Assembly: GCA_032716605.1 (NCBI GenBank)
Contig: CM064502.1
Span: forward strand, 38,006,895 to 38,070,894
DNA from: Paralithodes platypus
Lineage: Eukaryota; Arthropoda; Malacostraca; Decapoda; Lithodidae
Reading direction: 5' to 3'
DNA: 64,000 bases
The position numbers and the translations under genes were made by a program. This document shows, piece after piece, positions 21,863-33,329 of this stretch. Under the pieces are notes generated by a model. The model was not told the DNA's origin and did no database searches. It was given only the letters and a program-made list of their open reading frames with translations. Numbering within the stretch: the first letter of the stretch is position 1; each line of letters starts with the position of its first letter.

Positions 21863-21990
21863 GTTGTTGGTGTAATGGGTTAGATGCTTATGTTATGGGT
21901 GTGGTGTCCCGAATTCGAATCCCGGGAGGATCATATGCTTTCATTAGTTCATTCTAGTACATTGGGGTTTGTAATGGAGGATTAATGTTA
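21863..21990 (+). repeat. tRNA-like SINE head
   Basis: An A-box-like GTTGGTGTAATGGGTTAG and B-box AATTCGAATCCCGG are 45 bp apart, followed by ATCATATGCTTTCATTA. The same tail follows the head at 23283. T-arm pairing is partial and the acceptor ends do not pair well, so this is a pol III-derived repeat rather than a tRNA gene. Confidence 0.55.
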
Positions 21991-22039
21991 AGAACGGGGT
22001 GTTCCTTAAATTCTAAGCTACCGTCCTTCGGCCTTCCAT

Positions 22040-22300
22040 CTGTGCCTTTATCTCTAATTTCCTTTCTGGGCGTACCATAGCTGCGGTTGTGGATGGCCAT
22101 CACGCACTTCCCCAGTTCTTCTTCTACTCAACAATTAAGTTCTGGAACTCTCGCCCTCAATCAGTCTTTCCCTCATCCTATGACCTAAACTGCTTCAAAC
22201 TCCGTGTGTCGAGACATTTTGACACTAATGTACATTGCATTTGACACTTGTTACGGGCAGCTTTGCCCTTTATCTCGTTCATACACCGAGAATAAAATAA
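22040..22300 (+). pseudogene. LINE F 3' end
   Basis: Contains FFFYSTIKFWNSRPQSVFPSSYDL-type coding, the phrase CTTCAAACTCCGTGTGTC, and the 3' UTR words TTACGGGCAGCTTTGCCCTT that recur at 36430-36480 and 62405-62440. It ends in an A-rich segment near 22290-22300. Confidence 0.65.
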
Positions 22301-23282
22301 ATACATTATATATTAATAATGTATATACTGCATATACATACTGTATATATATATATACATATATACTGTATACATTACTGATAACATACGCATATAAACG
22401 TAAATATCTTAACGAGAATGGAATTATCATTGTATTTTTTGTTTTCTCTTTTTGTTTGCGCTAAAGTTACTATCGATTTAAGGGGAGCTATTAGTGTTTC
22501 TGAACACCCTTCTCCCTCATGAGTAGGCCCATTAGTTATCAGATTTTATGACGTTCACCTCATTAGTTGAACGATATTAAGACCGAAGGACAACCAAGAA
22601 CCTTTCTATTATGTATCTATTGATTTATTTATTTTTCTATTTATTCATTTTTGGTATCAACCCCTTCTGTACCGGCGACGTGTTTTTAATTTCGTTCTAG
22701 CTACATTCAGACGATTTTATGAAGCTTAGCATGGATATATCGCAGCAAAAAAATAATGACTTGAGATTGCCTGTTGCCTCTTAATTGGTAGACGTCCTTC
22801 CTAAGCTGAATTACATCGTCTAATAGTTACCAGAATATAATTAAAATAATGTCATCGGTACAAATGGTTTAAAGTTACTTTTACAAAGCTTATCTTAGTC
22901 ATCAAGAACTATACAAATATAGGCCTGGACATTTTCTACCGAAAAATGTACATATATATCTTGAAAGGGGGTATAGTGGTTGTTTTTGTTTAGCTTGATG
23001 GAGGTTTAGGTAGCGCCAGCGAACTTGACAATAATCTTGACCCCCTAACTTATTATAACTGGAAATGAATGAAACCAACCGGACTGATGTGTCTATCATT
23101 TGGGAAGAGTCCACCAGGAAATAGGTGTGGATATTTACAGCCAGTTTGCTCTAGGCCCTTTTGAGTTACAGATCAAGATTGTCAAGATCGTTGGCGCTAC
23201 CTATAATTCCTAGACAATCATGATACACGTAATGATCGGTCCTATCCATTCCCGTTAGCGAGTATATTATAAGTTAACTGAC

Positions 23283-23365
23283 TTCATGGTGTAATGGTTA
23301 GTGTTTTAGATCTGTAGGTGGTAACCCAGGTTCGAATCTTGGGAGTATCATATGCTTTCATTAAT
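23283..23365 (+). repeat. tRNA-like SINE head
   Basis: A-box TGGTGTAATGGTTAGTG at 23287 and B-box GGTTCGAATCT at 23329 are spaced as in a tRNA. The T-arm CCAGG/CTTGG pairs around TTCGAAT, but the acceptor halves do not match well. The shared downstream TCATATGCTTTCATTA ties it to the 21863 copy. Confidence 0.55.
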
Positions 23366-23384
23366 GTCATTGGGAGGTGTTTGG

Positions 23385-23665
23385 TGTTGGGAGTGAAATT
23401 AAGGGGAGATGGGCCTTTTTTCTGGATCCCCTTCTCCCTCATGTTTAACCCCATTAGTTTTGAGATTTTAAGACGTTCGTTCCATTAGTTTGGCGATTTT
23501 CAGACCTGTCACACCATTTTTGTGTCGATATTAAGACCTTTCGTAACATTTACGTGTCGATTTTTTCATGGCGAGCAATAGCGAGCCTGTAGTTTTTCTA
23601 CCGAAAAATGTACAAACTTTTCTTGAAAGGGGGTTGTATTTTTAAGTTTGATGGACGTCTAGGGA
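23385..23665 (+). repeat. Dispersed repeat, plus copy
   Basis: The longest plus-strand member of the repeat also present at 20531-20830. It includes CTTCTCCCTCATG, GACGTTCGTTCCATTAGTTT, GGCGAGCAATAGCGAGCCTG and CTACCGAAAAATGTACA. Non-coding, type unknown. Confidence 0.6.
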
Positions 23666-23666
23666 G

Positions 23667-24120
23667 GAAACTAGCAGAATAATACATTAATAAAACTAGC
23701 AGAATAACACATTAATAAAACTAGCAGAATAATACATTAATGAAACTGGCAGAATAATACATTAATAAAACTAGCAGAATAATACATTAATAAAACTAGC
23801 AGAATAATACATTAATAAAACTAGCAGAATAATACATTAATTAAAATAGCAGAATAATACATTAATAAAACTAGCAGAATAATACATTAATAAAACTAGC
23901 ATAATAATACATTAATGAAACTAGCAGAATAATACATTAATGAAACTAGCAGAATAATACATTAATAAAACTAGCAGAATAATACATTAATAAAACTAGC
24001 AGAATAATACATTAATAAAACTAGCAGGATAATACATTAATAAAACTAGCAGAATAATACATTAATGAAACTAGCAGAAAAATACATTAATAAAACTAGC
24101 AGAATAATACATTAATGAAA
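23667..24120. repeat. 25-bp minisatellite, about 18 copies
   Basis: AAACTAGCAGAATAATACAT plus TAATA is repeated head to tail with rare single-base changes (TAATGA, ATAATAA, AGGATA). Period is 25 bp. It ends directly against the LINE C reverse-transcriptase segment. Confidence 0.95.
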
Positions 24121-24178
24121 ACATTTACCAAAAAGTGAACCATCCCCCCTTAAGGATGAGATCTGTGCAGCATGTGAG

Positions 24179-24748
24179 GTGTGTGGAGTGAGGAGAAGAG
24201 GGAGGGGAGTGAAAGGTACAGCATGGTGGACAGAAGAGGTAAGAATAGCTGTGGAAGAAAAGAAGAAAGCATATAGAGAGTGGTTGGGTAGTAGAGGGAA
24301 TGAAGATTTCGAGAGACAGAAACGAGCGAGGTATGTGGAAAGTAAGAGGGTGGTGAAGAGAGTAGTGAAGGAAAGTAAGAGAAGAGTAGATGAGGAATTT
24401 GGAAGGAATCTGAGTGTAAAATGGAGGGAGAGAAAGAAACTGTTCTGGAAAGAAGTCAAGAAAGTTAGGGAAGGTAGCAAGGGAAACAGTAAGGGTGTGA
24501 AAGATAAGAATGGGAGAATGCTAGCCGAGAAGCAAGAGAGAGTCGAAAGATGGAGGGCGTACTTCAATGAGTTGCTAAATGTAAGGAATGAAGAGCCAGC
24601 AAACATAGCTGGATATGGTATGGGAGGGAGAAGAAGAGAAGTAGTGGAGGAGGAGGTGGGGATCAGGAGGTCAGAAGTGTGGGAAGCCATGAAAAGAGTG
24701 AAGTTGGGAAAGCACCAAGAACAGATGGAGTGTGTGAGGAAATGTTGA
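24179..24748 (+). pseudogene. LINE C linker region before reverse transcriptase
   Basis: The frame reads TAWWTEEVRIAVEEKKKAYRE, then a long lysine/arginine-rich helical stretch, and VKKVREGSKGN, the usual linker between the endonuclease and the reverse transcriptase in RTE-like LINEs. It loses frame near 24715, where the next frame takes over at VGKAPRTDGVCEEML. It begins abruptly against the minisatellite, so the endonuclease is missing in this copy. Confidence 0.78.
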
Positions 24749-25491
24749 GGTATGGTGGTGAGATAGTGATAGAATGGGTATGGAAAATGTGCAAACTAGC
24801 ATGGGAGAAGGGGAGTGCACCCAATGACTGGAAGACTGGCATAATAGTCCCCCTATATAATGGCAAAGGGGAAAGAGGAGTGTGTGGTAACCACCGAGGA
24901 ATATGTCTTCTAAGCGTAGTAGGGAAGGTATACAGTAGGGTAGTGATTGAGAGAGTGAGAGTGAGAACGGAGAAATGGATAGGCGACGAGCAGAGAGGTT
25001 TTAGGAAGGGAAGAGGATGTGTAGATCAGATTTTTACCCTGAATTGTGTTGTGGAGAAATATCTGGAGAAGAAACAAAAGGTGTATGTTGCCTTTATGGA
25101 CTTGGAGAAGGCCTATGACAGAGTGGATAGAGAAGGTTTGTGGAAAGTACTTAGAATATACGGAGTAGAGGGCAAGTTGCTGAAAGCAGTGAAGAGCATA
25201 TATGAGGGTGCAAAGGCGGCAGTACGTGTGGAGAGTGAGCAGAGCGAGTTCTTTGACCTGAATGTTGGTTTGAAACAGGGGTGTGTGATGTCCCCGTGGT
25301 TGTTTACTGTATATATGGATGGAGTCATGAAAGAAATACTATCAAGAGCAGTGGATGTTGGTGTATCGCTGAAAAGGGAGGGAATTGAGTGGAAGCTGCC
25401 TATACTGCTGTTTGCGGATGATACAGTTCTGATGAGTGATAATGAATGGGAGTTGCAGGGTCTGCTAAATGAGTTTGGAACAGTGTGTTAA
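24679..25491 (+). pseudogene. LINE C reverse transcriptase core
   Basis: A 270-residue frame with GKAPRTDGVCEEML (entry block), NDWKTGIIVPLYNGKGERG, NHRGICLLSVVGKVYSRVV, DEQRGFRKGRGCVDQIF, catalytic AFMDLEKAYDRVDREGLW, GLKQGCVMSPWLFTVYMDGV and catalytic LLFADDTVLMSDNEWELQ near residue 244. It ends at a stop after EFGTVC. The block style fits RTE-like LINEs. Only the upstream shift and this stop keep it from being continuous with its neighbours. Confidence 0.88.
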
Positions 25492-26207
25492 AAACGGAAT
25501 TTGAAAGTAAATGCGGGGAAGAACAAGGTTATGGTCTTCGAAAGGGGTGAAGTCACACAGTGTGAGGTGAAGCTGAACGGTTAGGCTATGGAGATCGTCA
25601 ACTCTTTTAAGTATCTAGGCATTGTGTTGAGTAAAGATGGAACTATGGATGAAGAAGTGCGGGAGAGGGTACAACAGGGGAAGAGGGTTGTATGAATGCT
25701 AAAAGCAGTAACAAGAAATAGGGTGGTCAGTATGGAAGTGAAGAAGTCCTTGCATGACAGTGTGGTAATCCCGACACTGACTTTCGGAAGCGAAGCATGG
25801 ACGTTGGTCCATGACCAAGAGTGAGAGCAGTGGAAATGAATTACTTAAGGAGTGCGTGCGGAGTTACATGGAGGGATAGACAGACTAATGAGGAAGTAAG
25901 AAGGAGGTGTGGTGTGGAGGTAGATGTGCTGGAAAGTGTGAAAAGGAACAACTTGAGATGGTTCGGCCATATGGAACGTATGGATAGCGAGAGAATGACT
26001 AAGAGGGTGTACGAGAGCGAGGTGGAGGGACAGAGAGGGAGAGGTAGACCGAATGAGAGATGGAAGGATGGAGTGAGGAAGTACATGAATGAAGGCGGTG
26101 CTGGTTGGGGGGAGGGGTGTCGACTGACTGGGGAGAGAGGTGCATGGGGGCGGTTCGTTCGTGACCACCCCTTCGGGGATCACGGCGTCAGGCAATATAT
26201 AGATTGA
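25492..26207 (+). pseudogene. LINE C C-terminal region and 3' end
   Basis: Continues with LKVNAGKNKVMVFERGE, FKYLGIVLSKDGTMDEEVRERV and TLTFGSEAWTL, interrupted by single stop codons. 25821-26207 is open again and contains WRDRQTNEEVRRRCGVE, RWFGHMERMDSERMTKRVYE and RGRGRPNERWKDGV, the C-terminal signature of this LINE group. The element seems to end near AGATTGATAGATGA at 26200. Confidence 0.82.
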
Positions 26208-26210
26208 TAG

Positions 26211-26510
26211 ATGAAGGGAAGCTTGAATAAGTGCTTAAGAGATCTAGACGAATTTATAGACAGTGCCTCTGCTGATCAGATTAAGGGCAAGAAGGCTACT
26301 ATAACTAAATCGCTAGCCACTTTTGATAGTTTTGCTCAGCAGGTATATGGTTTGTTTTCAAGTCCTGAAGATGTGGAAGAAGAGATGTCAGCAGATCTAG
26401 AGTATATTCAAGATATTAATACAGCCTTAGCCAGATTAGCTTCAACTCAAAAATTGCACCCTGTTAAGGATAGCGGTATACTGTATATCAATGAATATAT
26501 TATGTATTAA
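26211..26510 (+). CDS. Unknown 99-residue frame, weakly BEL/Pao Gag-like
   Basis: Starts at an ATG that overlaps the LINE C tail and runs LDEFIDSASADQIKGKKATI, FDSFAQQVYGLFSSPEDVEE and EYIQDINTALARLAS. The helical, charged pattern resembles the N-terminal coiled-coil part of BEL/Pao Gag polyproteins, but no decisive motif is present. Nothing recognisable follows; the frame ends in AT-rich sequence. It may be a retroelement fragment or a host exon. No function is assigned. Confidence 0.3.
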   Translation: MKGSLNKCLRDLDEFIDSASADQIKGKKATITKSLATFDSFAQQVYGLFSSPEDVEEEMSADLEYIQDINTALARLASTQKLHPVKDSGILYINEYIMY

Positions 26511-27655
26511 ACACTTTACATTATAATTTGCAATATTTACAATAACCACAGTAGATTACCGGTATTATTTAAATACGATTGTAAATCCTCTCATAAATAT
26601 GCATAGTCTTCATTCACTGTAAATGGTTCAGTATAAACAATTAGATTAGCTTCTTTAGGGTAATTGCAATAAACGTATAGTTATATACGAAAAGAAAACG
26701 AATCGACTTATAGAAATACAACTAAATTGGTTATATACATAATCATCCAAATAAGACCACGTTGTATAAACACAAAAGAAAGAATTAGATTATTGTTTTT
26801 TGTTATAGAAAATTAAGATATTAGAATTTAATGGATAAATGTGAATATGTAATTGGGAAAATATATGAAGTAAAGCATAACAATGATACACTTTTAAAAT
26901 ATCGCCCAATTGCATTATAAATTATATATTAACTGTTCTGGCCTGTATGATTTTTGAACCCAGGTTATTCAAATATGTAGAATATCTAGTGCACACACAC
27001 ACACACGGCCTAACCCCTATTCAATAACTCGATGATTCGGAAGTGTCTCGTTTGATTCTAAATTTCTTAAAACATATGGAGATATTCATTCATGTCCCTG
27101 TTGAATGTAAATATTGAAGGAAACACACCTCAATGAACAAAATAAATATACATTGTCATTAATACTTTCAATGATTGCGTAACACTAAATGAGCAAGATA
27201 ATTATTATGCATGGCTCGCTGAGAGTCCAGCATCTATTGGTTCGAAACATGTGTGTTCGTGTGTGTGTGTGTGTGGCGCCGTGATAGTTAGAGTGGGCTG
27301 CCGTCCAGAAAGGACCCGCTACAAATCTCCGGCTCAAACCCATCTGTCCTAGTTTCTGTGGTATCCGAGTGTACCAAGTCATGGTGAAGCTCCACTCTGA
27401 TTGGCTACTAAACATCGGGGAGGAGCCTCCAAGGAGGCTAGAATGTAAACAAAGTGTCCTGGACTAGCTGTATAAAAATAACTGATAATTTTATAGGGGA
27501 GTAAACATAAAATTGACAAAATAAGAAAAGTAGCACTTATCTGCACATCACTAAGTTACCCTGAGTAAGGTAGGAGTGAAAAAATAAATCCACGAGACAG
27601 GAATCCTTTAATCGAGGAGTTGTTGTACTGCAGAATACCCCAATTTAAATATATA
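26511..27655. other. Unassigned AT-rich stretch
   Basis: No gene is recognised. It contains short (CA)n near 26992 and (GT)n near 27256. The segment 27280-27350, read on the minus strand, has GGTTTGAGCC, a possible B-box remnant. The rest shows nothing. Confidence 0.4.
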
Positions 27656-27659
27656 TTTT

Positions 27660-28180
27660 TGAGATATATCATAAAGGTCAATATATGGGTCAAAGGTCAA
27701 CTATTATATTAATATTTATGTAACAAACTAATGAATTTTAATCATATTAGGCAAAGTTTATCTATTTTCCAGAGCAATGTCAAAGATAACAAAACAAAAT
27801 ACTCGTACAAAAAGGACAAGGTCACAGGTCAACATTTATTTTTAGTAAAAAAAGATTACTCAAATTTCGGAAACCTGGCTTATTACAGTACTTGGATAAT
27901 ATTCTTATCTATGTTCATATACATAATAATTTAACAGTTAAGGTCAAGGTCAAAGGTCAACACAAGAGTGTTAGTTATTTTCCATAAACTCCAAGAATTT
28001 TGAAGGTATTGTCACCAAATTGTGCAGCCAAATTCAGTTGGTCAATGCGACGATCATCCAAATATATTGTATAAATATACTAAAGGGTTAGGTCAAAGGT
28101 GAAGGTCACAGGTCAAGGTCAAATATAAGGTCAGTATACTAATAGCTACTGTATATATATATATACTGTAGTTACGTTGA
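27660..28180 (-). repeat. AGGTCA-rich repeat, minus copy
   Basis: The plus strand holds repeated GGTCAAAGGTCAA and AAGGTCAAGGTCAAA motifs at spaced intervals, with CCAAATTCAGTTGGTCAATG at 28029. Its reverse complement is present at 53765-53795. This places it in the family of 52690-55170, inverted. Confidence 0.75.
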
Positions 28181-28249
28181 CCTGGTGATGAAATATAATA
28201 AAGCCGTACAAAAGTCAATAATATTAATTTTATAACTAAATTATTGTAA

Positions 28250-29455
28250 TTATTTAGCGTGAGCAGACATAGTGATCTGTTACGAGTTCAGGGTTCAGTT
28301 GCTTCATATGCTTCATTCATGCTGTTAAATGTCACGAGAACTAACAGAACTTTCCTAAGCTGAATTTATAGGAAACTAGAAAGACCGCACTCACATATGA
28401 AGGTAGCTGGAATTAAAGGCAAGTCTGATAAATCCTAAGGCTGTGCTTTCATTGCTTTAAATGCTTCGGTCAACGTATTTGAGCACCCTGGAGCCCTCGA
28501 CACACGGACATGTTTAGCGATCTGGTGTGTCATAATATATGAGTGACTGTGTCGGAATGTTGTGTTAATGTAGATTTGTGGAGCTGATGAGGGCGTGAGG
28601 AGTGGGGGAGATTTCATTATTGTTCTAGCATTGGTGGACACCACACCTCCCCACTTTTTGCATTTCATTATTGGCTGGGCTTCTTCACTCTTTGCATTGA
28701 TATATTATTATATTTTTGCTGAACTTCAATCCGGGACAATTTGGATTGGGAAACTTGTTTCTACCCACACGCAACTGTAACTTATTGACACTGCACATGA
28801 CCTGCAGACTACTTGCATTATTTGTTTATTTTGTTTTTGGCACTGGCATTATATTTTTGCAATACAATATTTGTTCATCGCATCTATTAATCGCATTTAT
28901 TCATTGCATTTATTGTTTTTCATTTGACTTAATGATTGCACACAGGCTTGCTTTAATTTAAAGTTTTGTCACTAAACTCCTATAAGTCTGGCCGACATCC
29001 AGGCTGCCTGAGTGCACTCCTGGGAGCACATCAGTTACAGGGTGGTTTGCTCCGAGTTGGCTATTTGGGTGGGTACCTGATTATTCGCTTCTCCTCTCGT
29101 TACACTGTAGGTATTTTGTTTAGCTGCTGATGCTTCTACACTGCTACACATCGAATAATAATTATGTTGGCAATTGGGATTTTGTGTTCGGTTAATTACT
29201 TATACCAATTTGAAAGTTGCCTCAAGGTCTGAGAGGGAGTTTTGACCGGGGATGTTTAGTTATTCTTTCAGGAGGTAATTTTCAAGCTTTCATTAACTTC
29301 AGTTATATAATTATGCCTCTAAGTGAGCTCTACACACGGGAAATTATCGCCTGGTACGCAATTGGAACATAGTTCATTGGGAAATCTGTTATGATATATC
29401 CATCAACAAAACCATTCGCCACAGCAAGGCGTTTTGAATATCTAAGGTGCCACAA
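28250..29455. other. Unassigned stretch
   Basis: No gene or named repeat is recognised on either strand. Frames are short and without motifs. Confidence 0.4.
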
Positions 29456-29457
29456 TA

Positions 29458-30303
29458 GGAAATCAAGCAACAACATATCTAGTGACCCTTCTAGGCTGCT
29501 TGTCCTCCAAAACACTGAGGATCAAGTGTCCAAACAGTGGTGTAGAGGGGGTAAGGGAACATTGGAAAGGGAACTACTGCCCTGGAACTAATGTCCGTGG
29601 CAGGATTAGGAAGTTAGTAGGGGACAGATGGGTTAGTAACTGAGGGGAGGATAGAATAAAGTTATTTATTTACAAACGCAGTCCGTCGCGGGTTTGATGC
29701 GAGATATTTGTCTAGGCGAAGTTTAAATGAATCAACGGTGCTGCAGTCTATGGCATCTCTGGGAAGCCCATTCCATAAGTTGACAACTCGATTGAAGAAG
29801 AAATTCTTAGCTTCGTGCAAGTTAAAAGATTTACCAATAATTTTGCAACCGTTTCCCCGCGTGTAATTAAATTGGTCGATGGCGAAGTACTTCCTACAGT
29901 TCATATTGTCGATGCCTTTGATGATTTTGAACACTTGAATTAAGTTGCCTCTTAATCTGCGCTGGGTTAAAGGAAATAGATTTAATTCTCTAAGACGCTC
30001 CTCGTATGGTTTGTTCTTTAGGCTAGGTATCATTTTGGCAACTCTACGTTGAACTCGTTCTAGCTTGTCTGTATCTTCTTGGTAATAAGGGCACCAGGAT
30101 TGAACGCAGTATTCCAGAAGAGGGCGGGCTAAGGAATTGTAAAGGGTTAGGATAACGTCTTTGGATTTATGCTAAAATTACCTGCCTATAAAGCCAATTA
30201 TTTTGTTTGCCTTAACAACTTCTGAACATTGTTGACTCGGTTTTAGGTTGCTCTATATTGTTACTCCCAGATCGGTTTCTCTGTTTACATTCTTAAGCTG
30301 AGT
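29458..30303 (-). mobile_element. LINE A second copy, 5'-truncated
   Basis: The minus strand corresponds to LINE A positions of about 3681-4522, from the last part of ORF2 through the 3' UTR, ending at the same GATTTCCT. It is much shorter because of 5' truncation, the normal outcome of incomplete LINE reverse transcription. The flanking sequence is unrelated to the satellite. Confidence 0.92.
29662..30303 (-). pseudogene. LINE A ORF2 C-terminus, copy 2
   Basis: 30033-29662 reads 123 residues with about 10 differences from the end of LINE A ORF2 (roughly 92% identity by eye), including EERLRELNLFPLTQRRLRG and NFFFNRVVNLWNGLPRDAID. Upstream, to 30303, the match continues but stops interrupt it. 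It lacks the endonuclease and all polymerase catalytic motifs. Confidence 0.9.
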
Positions 30304-31395
30304 GACTATGAAGGAGTTTGCACTTGAACACTTATTATATTGGACTTGAAGGTGAATACAGAATTACAGAGGTTTGACTTACCCTTTAGTAACGTTGGGG
30401 GAGCACTGGCTGCGTTTTCTGGAATTTTATATTCTTCATGTGATTTGAATACCCCACCAAAGGAACAGTTGTTCACTTCGCCACTGCTCTACTGATGAAT
30501 CCGCCACTGCTAGAATGATGAGTGTGAGAGAGAGAGCGACGGGGGGTACTTCATTGCACGTACTCCTGTCAGTACATGCTCTTTAAAAAACTAATTAACT
30601 ATTCTGATTTTAATTACCAAGCTGATTAGTCATAAATAGTGCTATCAATATGGTTGTCAGGATTGTACATCACCTAATATGTAACTAGGGTCATGGTAGC
30701 CGATTAATTGAATAACCATTATATTAGTTTAATTACAACTTGGGCCAGTGATATCATAATTGCCATGGCCCAACAAAATGTGGTAGGACGGCACGGAAAT
30801 AACACAAATGTTAATTATCGAGTAAAGTGTTTTGTTGATAAAACACACGCACATTATTGACAAGGGGGATAACGATGTGCTAGCAAATGTAATGTAATTT
30901 CACAGTATACCAAGATAACGGGTTACTTCCTAACCAGATAATTTACTAAATAAACTTACAAAATTTCATTGTTAAACACGTATAGAATATGTTCGTGCTA
31001 AGATAGTGAAAGCAAGTAGGAAATTAGGAAGAGTGAATGTAAAAAAGGTTAAATCATGTAAATGAAGCAGAACTGTTGTAACACTATTACTGTGACTAGA
31101 ATATGTTTATGAATATACAAAATATTAGTTGATAAAGGAATTGGATGTTTATATAAAGTTCTTTATATTCACGCACATTGTAACGTTGTAGTCTTACTTA
31201 CTTACTTCACGATCAAGTGACGAATTGATGAATTAAATATATTTTTAACGTATCTCTTGAAATTCAGTCAACTTAATAAATGTCTCGCATGCTTTCTCCA
31301 TCTAAATACGCTAACAGACGGAAAGATAAATTAATTCTAGAATAGAACTAAAATGCTATCGCTAGCAGATTGTTCAAAGACTATTATGTGTGTAT
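30304..31395. other. Unassigned AT-rich stretch
   Basis: No gene or recognisable repeat is seen on either strand. Confidence 0.45.
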
Positions 31396-31435
31396 TGTAC
31401 AGTTGCCTGTAGTAATCACCCCCTTAAAAAGTTGA
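31396..31435. repeat. Probable Tc1/mariner left terminal repeat
   Basis: TA at 31398 is followed by CAGTTGCCTGTAGTAATCAC and CCCCCTTAAAAAG, the style of many Tc1/mariner ends (CAGTTG...CACCCCCTT). It lies 180 bp beyond the C-terminus of a Tc1-like transposase. A matching right end was not found, so that side may be lost. Confidence 0.55.
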
Positions 31436-31613
31436 AAGTGAATGGGAGCCAAATTCAAGGTAGGCGATAATAAACATTTCTGGATACACGGAGGTTGAAG
31501 CCGTTTATGCCAATAAATGAAAGGCAAATTGAGGGATGAGAGTTTCAGAGCTTACTTGTTGATTAGAAACTTGGCTGGAAAAATAGGTTCACGCTTGGGT
31601 TAGAGAGATAGAA

Positions 31614-32500
31614 TTATGGTGAATATTTTGAAAGGGGTGCTAACCTATAGTTACATCTGATGGGGTATCCCTTCGCCCTCTTCACTGGTTTAAGCCTCCC
31701 CAGTACAGAATCAGCCAAATGTTTAAGGTAGACTGGGCTTAATTTATCCCAGATATTCTGCAGGGCAAATTTGAGTCGGGGTACATATGCGGTGTCATCG
31801 TCCTGTAACTGTGATTTCATGATGACTCCCAGGTTCTCAATGGGGTTAAGTTCCGGTGAGGTGCCAGGCCAGTTAGGACTGAAGGGGATATGGTTATTAC
31901 ACAGGGCATCAGTAACGTAAATAACTAATGGCAGGACGTCCCATCCTGCATAAAATATTTGGCCTTACACTTCTGTATACTCGGTACTAGATGGTCAAGA
32001 AGTTGTAAATAGTTATATCTATTCATGTTGACATTTGTTTCACGATACAATAACTCCCCAACACGACTGTAGGAAAAGGCCCATCACAGTCAGGTTGTTT
32101 CACGTTGTGTCAGGTGTACTTAGGGTGGTATCGGTCATTGTTGCGTGTATGGTTCTCATAGCGTTTGTTACTGTCCGACACACTAAATGTGGACTCATCG
32201 GACCACAACACTTTACGCCACTTCAGATGGTCCCAATGGCGATACGTATGTGTAAAAGCAAGGCATTTCTTGATGTGACACTTAGTTAGCAGGGGTTTAG
32301 GAACGGCTCTACATCAACGGTAGCCCAGTCGCAGCAGGAGATTTTCTTGCAATGTAGGTAAGGCAGCCCCAAGCAGTAGTTGAAGATTGCTTTGCTTGAT
32401 CTGGCATGTTGTGAGTGTAGGATTGGCCTCCACCTGTTGCCTGATGAGCCGCAAAGTGGTATCCTTCATTTTCCTTTTCCTCCCTGACTGCGTCAAGTAA
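31614..32500 (-). pseudogene. Tc1-like DDE transposase, frameshifted
   Basis: Minus-strand reading gives, in order: RKRKMKDTTLRLIRQQVEAN (HTH-region remnant), LAFTHTYRHWDHLKWRKV, LWSDESTFSVSD (first catalytic D), KYFMQDGTSCH (second D), NWPGTSPELNPIENLGV (the E of DDE) and RLKFALQNIWDKL. The D-D-E order and NPIEN block identify the Tc1/mariner superfamily. At least three frame changes and stops separate these pieces, and the true N-terminus is missing. Cut-and-paste transposition would need an intact copy elsewhere. Confidence 0.8.
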
Positions 32501-32520
32501 GCAAAAATAGAGAGCCATTA

Positions 32521-33287
32521 AGACCCCATAAACATAAAGAAAAACTTAACCAGGCAAACTAATCTGGCTCCTCAAGCCATAGCGATTATTTTTATGTATT
32601 GTACGAGTATATGGCAATTTTAATACAATTCTATCCGTAACTGTATTCCTCGCGTGGTTAATTTGTGTTTAGGTATTTCTGAAAATAGCGCATCTAATTA
32701 TAATGTGGGAAAGGACGAACAATATCATAATTATATTTTGAAATTAGCTTACAAACATTCTTATTTATATTTATTAACACAATTTTATTAATTTCATAGT
32801 TGTATTTGTTTGCTTTTTGCTATCCTCTCCATTGAAATTCTCACCTACAGTAGAGAGCGTCAGAAACGGTTATATTATATAATTATGTCTTAATTTCTTC
32901 CAGAAATCATGTTCATATAAAGGATAATCAACAATTTAATTCGAAAAAAAGAACACCATTATCCAAGAATGACATGACAAATTCCTAAATACTAGAATTT
33001 GTTGCGTATAAGTTTTCTTTGATATACCACTAATGGCAGGAAAAACTTTACTCACACATTCCAGTTTTTCCTTTCTTAAACTCTACCTTAACAATTTCTT
33101 CCCCCGAGCACAGGAAGGAAAGAAAGAGGAGTAGGAGCGTGAGGAATATTCACAAACACGAAGAGGGAGAGAGATCCGTCAGTACCACTCCCAGGCCTTT
33201 GTGTCGGTGAGGAAGGGAATCCAGGATAAAGAAAAAAAAAATATATATATATATATATTTCTGGATATTCCAATAACAAAGGAATCG
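32521..33287. other. Unassigned stretch with AT microsatellite
   Basis: No gene is recognised. A short (AT)n lies at 33240-33258 just before the Penelope-like segment. Confidence 0.45.
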
Positions 33288-33329
33288 GCCTTAGCTAGTT
33301 TAGCTTTTGTCCTCAAATATATAAAATCA

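Noticed and set aside
21863..21935. Candidate tRNA gene
   Set aside because: A- and B-box-like words are present, but acceptor and anticodon stems do not pair; a shared downstream tail with 23283 shows it is a SINE head.
23667..24120. CRISPR-like regular repeats
   Set aside because: 25-bp units are directly adjacent with no spacers; a minisatellite.
24112..24690. Minus-strand frame of 192 residues rich in Ser, Leu and Phe
   Set aside because: Shadow of the purine-rich LINE C coding strand.
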